23,348 bases of DNA from positions 1 through 23,348 of the forward strand of contig JAAMXP010002778.1 of NCBI GenBank assembly GCA_019693395.1. Direction: 5' to 3'. This DNA comes from Ettlia oleoabundans. Lineage: Eukaryota > Chlorophyta > Chlorophyceae > Chlamydomonadales. Positions 10,130-23,348 of the stretch are shown here, in pieces. The notes beneath the pieces are model-generated. The model saw only the letters and a list, made by a program, of their open reading frames with translations, had not been told where the DNA came from and ran no database searches. Position 1 is the stretch's first letter. Every line of letters begins with the position of its first letter. The position numbers and the translations under genes were made by a program.

Positions 10130-12345
10130 TCACTGCAGCAGCCCAGCTGCCATGAGGTCAGCCACCACGCCCCGCAGCAGCCGCACAGGTGTGAGGAATA
10201 AATGCTCCAGCGGCTGGTTGGTCAGTGGGGAGCAGGGGGCTTGCCCTGCACCTGTCTGCCGCGCGATCCAGGCTGCGCAGGCAGGTGGCACATATGGTCC
10301 GGGCCTTGGCTGTGATTCTTCAGCACAATGAACCAAACAGCAGCCACCCAACAACTATATTCAAACAAAACAGCATACAGTCTGGACAACATATAACTGC
10401 AGTGCAGTTTCTGCCCGCAGCCAGACAGCCAGCCGCACCCACCCTCTATCGCGACTCGCTCGTACAGGTTGCCGTCTGCCGCCACCACGGGGTCCCGCAG
10501 CGGCTCCTGGGTGATGGGGCACAGTAGCTCGCTGAAATGACTGGGGCTCAGGCTGATAGCAGCAGGCGCAGGGGGTGGAGGGGGCTGGCTGGACGGGATG
10601 GGCGATGCACCCAAGGAACACTGGCTGGGTGCTGCCCGCACCCCATGCGGTGCCTTGAGACTGCTTGGCTGTTGTGGCGTTGGTGGAGAAGAGCTGCTGC
10701 CAGCTTCCTGGCCTTCCAGCATCCCCATGTGCTGCAGCTGCTGTGCCAGGTCAGCATCCACTCCATCAAGGCCGCTGCTGCTGCTCGCCTGTGCTGATGG
10801 TGGGCAAGCCCCCTTGCCAACAAGCGCGCCGCTGCTGCTGGAGCTGGTGCCTGCTAGCCCCTCTGGCAAGGGTGCTGGTGGCCTGCCTGCCTGCTTGTTC
10901 TTCTTTTTGTGTTTCTTCCGGCCATTGCCTGCACCATGCTGGGCTGTGGTTGCAGCTCCTGAAGGTTTGGAGGTTGCTGTGGCTGCCGCATGTGTTCCTA
11001 GCAGTGTCTCTTGACTGTCTCTAGGCCCGCCCTCGTTACCAAATCCTGGTGTGACATCAGCAGCCAGTGCTGCTGCTGCTGCTGAATGTTGAAGACTGCG
11101 CTCGGGAGTGGTTGCTAACTCTGTGACTGGCTCGCCTGCTTCGACCGTCACTTGAGCATTACCCTGACGCTGTCGCTCCTTCTGCCGCTGCTTCTTGGCT
11201 GCTTTGGCCACTCGCTTAGCTGCCTGATGCTCTTGTTCCCGCTGCTCCTCTGCCAGCAACGCTGCAGCAGCAGCCTCCGCAGCAGCCTCAGCCTCAGGTG
11301 CAGCCATAGCAGGCTCACTGACAGCTGAGGCACAGGCCGCTTCTGACTGCTCCCACTGTGGCTGATGCAGCTGGCCCTTCTTGATTGCCAGCTCCTTTTT
11401 TGCCTGGTACTTCTCCATCTTGAGAAGTTGTGCAGCGACGACCGGCTGGTTGCACTGCAAGGCGACTTGGCGCGGAGTCAAATCCCAGTGACTCCTTGCC
11501 TTCACATCCGCTCCTGCGTCAATCAGGCAGCGAATGGCTGGCAGCTTGCCGGCTGCAGCAGCATGGTGCAAGGCCGTCCACCCTTCCTTATCTGTCGCCT
11601 CCAAGCTTGCCCCCGCTTCCAGCAATGCCTGTACTGCTGACACGCTGCAGAGACGCGCCGCCGTTGACAGATTGGTAATGCTCTCTGGGAAACCTGTGTT
11701 TGCATTGGCTCCAGCCGCCAGCAGCGCTCGCAGGCAGCCCTCCTGACCCTTGTCTGCCGCATACAGCAATGCGGTGAAGCCAATTCGATTAGCTGCCTCA
11801 ATGTTTGCCCCAGCTGCCAGTAGCACCCGCAGGCAGCCTTCATGGCCATGACACGCTGCCCAAGTGAGCGCGGTAGAGCCGTTCTCATCAAGAGCCTCCA
11901 TGTTGGCGCCAGCAGCCACCAGCGCACGCAAGCAGCCCTCGTGGCCAAGCCCCGCTGCACAGTGCAAGGCCGTAGCGACGCTGCTCCCCGCCTCAAGGTT
12001 TGCCCCAGCTGCCAGCAGAGCCAGCAGGCAGGCGTCATTCCCCTTCAGCGCCGCTTGTTGAAGGGCCGTAAACCCATCCTCGTTTGCTGCATTCACATCT
12101 GCGCCATCAGCCAGCGCCTGCTGCAGGCTGCTCACGTCGCCAGACTGTGCCGACTTCCGCAACAATAACTCATTTTGCGTGGCGCTGCACCTCATGCTAG
12201 CGCCCGCAGGTTGGTGAATCGACACATGCGGAGGCTCCGACATCTTTTGCTTGAAAGAGCCTGCTGGCTGCCTGGCTGCTGGTCTGCAGTGGCAAAGGAG
12301 CAATCGAAGACGGGGGACGGTGACCGGGGGCGGGAAAGAGGGCAT
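10130..12345 (-). CDS. Ankyrin-repeat / U-box protein, predicted E3 ubiquitin ligase
   Basis: Two exons, 12345-10443 and 10272-10130, give 681 residues. The single intron interrupts the U-box in phase 1. Seven to eight ankyrin repeats span about residues 57-310, with repeated TALxxAAxxGHEGCLRxLLAAGAN cores. An Ala/Glu/Lys/Arg-rich, probably coiled-coil segment follows (about 345-410). Next is a long Ser/Pro/Ala-rich linker containing a basic GRKKHKKKNK cluster, a possible nuclear signal. The C-terminal U-box starts near 603: SELLCPITQEPLRDPVVAAD, then NLYERVAIEAWI, then SPLTNQPL, then LTPVRLLRGVVADLM. U-boxes recruit E2 enzymes without zinc, and the ankyrin array would select substrates; both roles are inferred from the families. 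The start is the first ATG of the frame, and ATG at 12243 (MSEPPHVS) is an alternative. The MYND remnants on both sides are unrelated. Confidence 0.9.
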
Positions 12346-12680
12346 GGTCGCCGGGAGGTTCCAAAGGAGGCTCACGCTGCATGGCCTTGGAAAGATGCTG
12401 TTGCGCAGGGCAGGGCACGCCAGTGCGATTAGCCTACGTTGTTGTGATTGCGGATGACGAGTGTGGTGTGCAAGAGGAGCACGAAGGCTGGCTTTACCAA
12501 TGCAGCAGCGTCCAGGACTGCCTTGACAGGTCGTTTAGAGTGTTGAACAGCAAAGAGACCTGGCCCAGCAGCAAGTTAGCTTCTCAACGCCAGCATGGCA
12601 TGTCTGCTGACAGAGTGGCACCTCTAGACGAACCTTGTAAGGCGGGCAGCAGGCAGTAGGAGAGGGGAGTTCACCTGCAG
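12346..12680. other. Intergenic stretch upstream of the ankyrin/U-box gene
   Basis: This stretch probably contains the ankyrin/U-box promoter and 5' UTR. A plus-strand open frame from about 12420 to 12656 reads VVVIADDECGVQEEHEGWLY and could be an older upstream exon of the MYND-like pseudogene that follows. I do not recognise it and find no support beyond openness. Confidence 0.35.
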
Positions 12681-13056
12681 CCATGCCCTGGAGGCATTGA
12701 TGGCGGAAAGGAAGGCGGCAGGGCACGCCACCAATACAGCTGGCAGCCTGCCCGCCAAAGAGGCTGCACAGTTGTGGAGCTGGATGCTGCAGGCAGCCAC
12801 AGAGCAGGTCAACTTCGTGCAGGGCTCGCAGCTGTTGGGACCAGGGAGGGAGGGGGGGGGNNNNNNNNNNNNGGCAGTGCGACTCTAGCTGGCGCAGGCT
12901 GCCGCCTGCTGCTGTGCCTACCTGGCATGCAGCAAGTTGGGCGGCTAGGGCGGCCGCCCTGTGGGCAAAAGCTATTTATGGCAAAAGTGCCCTGAGTGTC
13001 GGTCGGTGTGCTCGCACGTCAACTGGCAAGCGGTTTGGCCGCCGCATGTGTTGTGA
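12681..13056 (+). pseudogene. Degenerate MYND zinc-finger gene fragment, opposite strand, with assembly gap
   Basis: After a cacctgcag acceptor, an open stretch reads ALEALMAERKAAGHA and continues through AAQLWSWMLQAATEQVNFVQ to the N gap. Beyond the gap one frame reads AQAAACCCAYLACSKLGG, a stop codon, then QKCPECRSVCSHVNW and another stop. CAYLAC, KCxxCR and CSHxxW match the intact MYND finger at 5348 (CAYLAC, KCSACR, CSHADW). About seven residues carrying the YCGTAC ligand pair are missing, and an in-frame TAG breaks the finger. It is therefore a decayed third copy, inverted relative to the other two. Confidence 0.7.
12861..12872. other. Assembly gap (12 N)
   Basis: Twelve unresolved bases follow a run of nine G. 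The gap sits inside the degenerate MYND copy, and its true size and content are unknown. Confidence 0.98.
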
Positions 13057-13699
13057 CCTTGGTGCTGCACAGCTTTAAAAACAAGGCTGCTGCAGCAGGA
13101 CAGTGAAGCTTTGGTGTGTCTCGTTTGATGGTGTCATGTGCTCCGATGCGCTTGAAGTGCCTTGCTCTGCATGTTTTCTGACTGAACAAGTGTGTTTCCT
13201 TGTGATAGGTTGCCCGCACAGTCTATGACCTGCTGTGCACTGCGACATGAGTGTGTGTGGCCATAGTTAAACACAGACAGAGCAGGAGTTTTCTAGGAGT
13301 GCTCGTGCCAGATGCAACACTTTCTTGTTATCAGCAAGCAAATGCTGTTTATCTTCTGTTGCCAAACCAAGCTGCAGGGGCAGGGAGCCAGGTCTGAGGA
13401 AACCAGGTCACAACAAGCTCCAACAAGACCCTCATGCCACAGCAGCCTGGACCGGTTGGGAATGGGGATTGGAGCAGGAAGGGCTCTGACCACGCGTGCC
13501 AGTTTTTGCTGCGCTGGCAGACTTGCTGCCTCGGGGCAGCTGCCAAGTTTGGGAAGCTCTCTGGAGGGACAAGGACTGAGCCCCCACTGAAGGAGCTTGG
13601 GCAAGCTAAAGGACTAGAGAAGAACAAATGAGCGACACACAGCTACTGGCACAGTCGGACCCCACCCCACCACTTGTGTTGCATTCTTCCATGAAAAGG
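13057..13699. other. Intergenic stretch before histone H4, no gene seen
   Basis: Only short open frames without recognisable content occur on either strand. The right end is immediately downstream of the H4 3' hairpin. Confidence 0.5.
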
Positions 13700-13717
13700 T
13701 GGTGTTGAACAACACCA
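13700..13717 (-). terminator. Histone H4 mRNA 3' hairpin
   Basis: Read on the minus strand this is TGGTGTTGTTCAACACCA, a perfect 7-bp stem with a 4-nt loop, 57 nt after the H4 stop codon. Its stem is identical to that of the H3 hairpin at 14881-14898. Replication-dependent histone mRNAs of volvocine algae end at such a palindrome instead of a poly(A) tail. Confidence 0.88.
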
Positions 13718-13774
13718 GTTGTTTTTGGTTGGTTTGGCTTGAGAAAGGCTGTGCGGGTGGTGCGCGTCAGCTGC

Positions 13775-14841
<1,067 letters not shown>

Positions 14842-14880
14842 GCGTCCCATCAGGCCACCGCCTCCTCACAAAAACCAAAC

Positions 14881-14898
14881 TGGTGTTATTCAACACCA
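14881..14898 (+). terminator. Histone H3 mRNA 3' hairpin
   Basis: TGGTGTTATTCAACACCA forms a perfect 7-bp stem with a 4-nt loop, starting 40 nt after the H3 stop codon and preceded by an A/C-rich segment (aaaaaccaaac). It has the same stem as the H4 hairpin, and the loop differs at one position. Confidence 0.9.
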
Positions 14899-15440
14899 CC
14901 CCTTAGCTGGAAATGCAGACTTTGCTCACATGCTGCTCGCCTCACGTGCTTCCCTCACATGCTGCTTGTCGATAGATGCAAGTTGCATCAAATCTTGCTG
15001 ATTGCCCCTTCCTGCGCTGGTATCAGGGTGGTGGTACCTGGAAGAGCGCTTTGAGGACTGGCGTTTAGCGCTTATTAGGCCACAGCCAGCCCAACGGCCA
15101 CACATCAAACAACCATTACCCGCCAGGCCCACGATCTCCACCATCTCCACTCGTGCACCGCAGTAAGCGTTGACCTCGGCGCCTCCGCCGATGTGCAGGG
15201 CGCCGACAGCCATGGCGCTCCGATTCTCCTGTCGCTCCGTGCTTTCCCCCCGTGTTTTTGCGTTCTGCTGCTTGCGCTGCAGAGCGTTTGTTCGCAGCGG
15301 TCGTGCGTGTCACAGCACCGTGTGTGTTCCCGCCTCAGTGCTGGCACGAGCTTGTCTGCAGCCGGCTCGACGCGTCATCTGGCTTTCTCGAACGTGTAGA
15401 GGCGATCGTCCCACGAAAGGAACCGCCCTAGGCAGCAGAC
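14899..15440. other. Intergenic stretch between H3 and the Clot gene
   Basis: About 540 bases show no recognisable gene on either strand. The last 100-200 bases probably hold the promoter and 5' UTR of the Clot gene. I saw no clear TATA box. Confidence 0.5.
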
Positions 15441-16297
15441 ATGGGCACGATCACAGAGACTTCCTTAGACCTCGGCCTCTCCGGCTTTGAGGGAGCTCTA
15501 GGGGCGCTGCAGAGCGGCTACATCTTGTTCAAAGGCGAGGATGATGGGTGACCACGGCGCGGGTGACAGCAGCGGCGGCATCAAACCTGCCGCCCCCTGC
15601 CGCTGCGGTTGCCTAGCTTCATCCAGCCTTGTTGCTCGCCCTCTTATGGTGCAGCTGACTGGTGTGGAGACTGTCGACGTAGCTTTGATGTAGTCAAAGA
15701 GGCTGTAGCAGCCACAGGCGGACCACTGCTGGTTGTGGACGTTGCAAAGCAGTCTCCAAGTGGGTGATGCTGTGTGCCCGACCCTTGCTGTTGTCTGCTA
15801 TTCGGCGGGGGCAGGAGCGTGCGCAGTTGGCAAGGACGTCCTGCCAGCAGACAGCGGTTCATTTGCTGCTGGATACAGACCCTTGCCTGCTGCCTTGGTG
15901 CAGGCTGGAAGACACCTGATCACCCGCTGCGCAAGGACCCTCGCTTTCAGTTGACAGGAGTGCCCACGCTCGTTCTCTGGCAGCTCGGCCAGGTGGAGGC
16001 AAAGCTAAGTGAGTGGATGTCCGCTTCTGCTCTGCACCCGCATCCATCGCTGAGTCTTGCTCTGCCCACCTAGCTGTCGCCAACGCAGACGCCTGTGCGG
16101 TTACCCTGCCTGTGGCGATTCAGCAGGCACAGCTTGCTCCAACTGCTGTTGCTCCAGTGTCAACAGCACTGTCACGGCACTTGCTGCATCTGTTGTGCCT
16201 GCCTGCAGCCTCACCCTTAGAGAATGCCCCCACAACCGAAGCAGCTGGGCAGGTGGTAAGCCACTTTTTGAAGCAGCACCCCGCTTCGCGTCCTTGA
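15441..16297 (+). CDS. TXNDC17 / Clot thioredoxin-like protein
   Basis: Four exons at 15441 to about 15547, 15655-15759, 15904-16008 and 16209-16297 give about 134 residues; human TXNDC17 has 123. The landmarks are SGFEGAL near residue 14, DWCGDC at 37-42 with the family's WCxDC redox pair (C39, C42), WKTPDHPLRKDPRFQLTGVP with the cis-proline loop, and a C-terminal helix ending in QVVSHFLKQHPASRP. Clot proteins are small cytosolic disulfide reductases kept reduced by thioredoxin reductase in animals. Exons 2-4 join in perfect phase. The exon 1/2 junction is one base too long with the GT donor at 15548: the sequence reads GATGATGGGTGACC, and one G fewer would fit exactly. The ATG sits in a good context (cagacatgg). 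Confidence 0.88.
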
Positions 16298-16578
16298 TAA
16301 ACGGGTCGGTTCTCTTCACCTACGATGGAGCGCACACAGGAGCTCACCTGCTGTTTCGGCTTGCCCGCTGTTTCGGCTTCTTCAAGCTGGTTTTGCTATG
16401 TATATTGCCACCCTTCTCCCACATGGACTCTTGTCTGCATCCGCTATCATAATAATTTGTACCCAATACACTTCCCAACACCTTCTCGACGTATCAGCAG
16501 CAGCTGCAAATGCCCACACGCCATAAGGGATTGCCAGCTGCTGCAGTTATCCAAATGTATTCCCACCGGCCTGCGGGC

Positions 16579-16593
16579 TGTAAAGCGCTGTAA
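16579..16593 (+). terminator. Two TGTAA motifs, probable poly(A) signal of the Clot gene
   Basis: TGTAA occurs at 16579-16583 and 16589-16593, nearly 300 nt after the Clot stop codon; another is near 16684. This paired arrangement resembles the NXD1 3' region. Which one is used cannot be told from sequence. Confidence 0.4.
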
Positions 16594-17708
16594 TGATGGG
16601 CAGGCACGCCTGTTGTTTTGGCAGCTTAATTGGCAGTTTATAACCTGGGGTTATCTTCTAAGAGGCAACAGCCCAGCATGCCTGTGTAATGTGACACGCA
16701 TTGGCGTTGCAACATCAGCAGAGGGGGAAGAGGGCTGCGGGCGTGGGCCGGTATGGTGACAACGCCGCGCATCAAACCACTCCATGTGCCAGTGGTTCCA
16801 GGCGCAATCAACTTGTTGGGCAACACTGCAAACCTGCTGCAGTGACAGAAATGTCTCGCCAGTGGCATGACTGCCACTTCAAGTTGGCAAGGTTCTCCCC
16901 TGCTGCTGCCACCCGGCCGGTAGGCACTAACGCCAGGGAGCATGACTGGGGCGGCTGCGCCTGTAGTTTTTACGCACCTTACGCACTGCAGACAGTCATG
17001 AGCTCGGGCAGCGCTTCTGTTGCAACCAGTACATCCAGCACCTCTGCCAACGTGGCCGTCCGAGAAGCTAACTTACTCTGCTCTGATCATTGTGACAGAT
17101 GCTCTGCTCTCAAACTAGATAGAATGCTGGTTGTTTCTGTAGCGCATTGACCTCTTCCTGGACAATAGCTACGGCGGTTGCTCTGGGTGTCACTGTTTGG
17201 CGCCTCGGACTACGCAAGTCTGTACCTATCCGCTTGCCAAAGCCTTCATTGGCTTCAGCAGCATCAACAAGCCTCTCAGCAAGACGACGCGCTTTGGTGC
17301 CGCCTCGGCAGTGCGGTTGTGCAGCCTGCAACAGCAGAAGCGGCTGCTGCACCCGCCGCGATCTCCGTCCGCCCTCTGAATCATATCAGAGAGTTTGTAA
17401 GGTGAGCAAACCCGCTGCGGTGCCCGTGGAAGGGGCTATATTCCCCCAACTACTTCTTGGACCGGGCAATGTGCGCATGGGCGGGGTTGCCGCGTGCCCG
17501 TGGGCCAGCATTGCGTCTATTTGCCTACCCTGGGTTATGCGAGCGGGAGAAGCGGCGAGCAGCCGGCGCCGGGCTCCCCCGTCCAACTGCCCTCTCCACC
17601 CGCCCACCGCTGTCGGCCACCTGCCCCCGTCACCCTGCTGCAGGCCAGCGTGCCGCAGATTGCGAGCGTGGCATTGGCCTCAATTGCCTCTCGTGGCTCC
17701 CATCGCAT
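16594..17708. other. Stretch upstream of the PUF gene, likely promoter, 5' UTR or unresolved exons
   Basis: Several overlapping open frames occur at 17147-17755, but none has recognisable content or a coherent splice chain into the PUF gene. The frame of the first PUF exon stays open back to about 17457, so the PUF coding region may extend upstream of the chosen ATG. Confidence 0.4.
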
Positions 17709-23124
<5,416 letters not shown>

Positions 23125-23221
23125 GTGAGCAAGCGTGGGTGTGGCACTGGAATCATTCAGTTGCAGGGGTGTGGCTTGTTGGGTGGTAATAAGCAAAGGT
23201 GTGGGCAGCCCAGCGCAGGCA

Positions 23222-23252
23222 CAGTGTGCCTCAGACGCAGTGTGCCTCAGAC
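23222..23252. repeat. 15-bp direct duplication in the last PUF intron visible
   Basis: Two exact copies of cagtgtgcctcagac occur at 23222-23236 and 23238-23252, separated by one base. Confidence 0.9.
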
Positions 23253-23270
23253 AATGTGGCCTATTTGATG

Positions 23271-23314
23271 CACACCACATATCTAGATGGCACACACCAC
23301 ATATCTAGATGGCA
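23271..23314. repeat. 22-bp perfect tandem duplication
   Basis: The 22-bp unit at 23271-23292 (core cacatatctagatgg) is repeated without change at 23293-23314. It lies in non-coding sequence downstream of the last PUF exon visible. It looks like a recent slippage or repair event. Confidence 0.92.
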
Positions 23315-23348
23315 TCTTTGTCATCCCTCCGCCGCCGCCCCGCCGCGG

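Noticed and set aside
10598..11024. Plus-strand open frames opposite the ankyrin/U-box gene
   Set aside because: They are Cys/Leu/Pro-rich antisense translations of Ala/Ser/Gln-coding sequence and run over the real exon.

Overview
This is a nuclear-genome window from a green alga. I infer a chlorophyte, probably Chlorophyceae, from the following: genes broken by many GT-AG introns with CTGCAG-type acceptors, GC- and CAG/CTG-rich coding sequence, TGTAA polyadenylation motifs, a neoxanthin-pathway gene, a plant-type Clot thioredoxin, algal MYND-finger proteins, and a divergent H4/H3 pair whose genes end in the 3' palindrome known from Volvox and Chlamydomonas replication-dependent histone genes. 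No bacterial operons, tRNA, rRNA, CRISPR or intact transposon was seen. Genes were assembled by hand from exon phase and splice sites.

Layout. At 17-1987 (-) lies the 5' part of an unrecognised protein with propeller-like segments; it runs off the left edge. It is divergent from 2344-5058 (+), a seven-exon NEOXANTHIN-DEFICIENT 1 (NXD1) homologue, and about 356 bp separate them. At 5348-9166 (-) is a seven-exon MYND zinc-finger protein that needs two single-base corrections to read through. Just upstream of it, at about 9394-9640 (-), is the decayed C-terminus of a second MYND copy. At 10130-12345 (-) is an ankyrin-repeat/U-box protein (predicted E3 ubiquitin ligase). Past it, at about 12681-13056 (+), is a third, degenerate MYND copy in the opposite orientation that contains a 12-N assembly gap.

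At 13775-14086 (-) and 14431-14841 (+) are divergent histone H4 and H3 genes. Each is followed by an 18-nt 7-4-7 hairpin that is nearly identical between the two. At 15441-16297 (+) is a four-exon TXNDC17/Clot thioredoxin-like protein with a WCGDC active site. From 17709 to the right edge (+) runs a Pumilio (PUF) RNA-binding protein. Sixteen exons are visible, covering a long disordered N-terminal region and PUM repeats 1-5. The code residues of those repeats match the canonical UGUANAUA-binding proteins.

The genes do not form one pathway. Two themes stand out: local duplication and decay of MYND-finger genes around the ankyrin/U-box gene, and single-base frame problems (two in the MYND gene, one at a Clot splice junction) that each disappear with a one-nucleotide correction. 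The second theme suggests residual indel error in the assembly. I did not find a convincing previously undescribed system.
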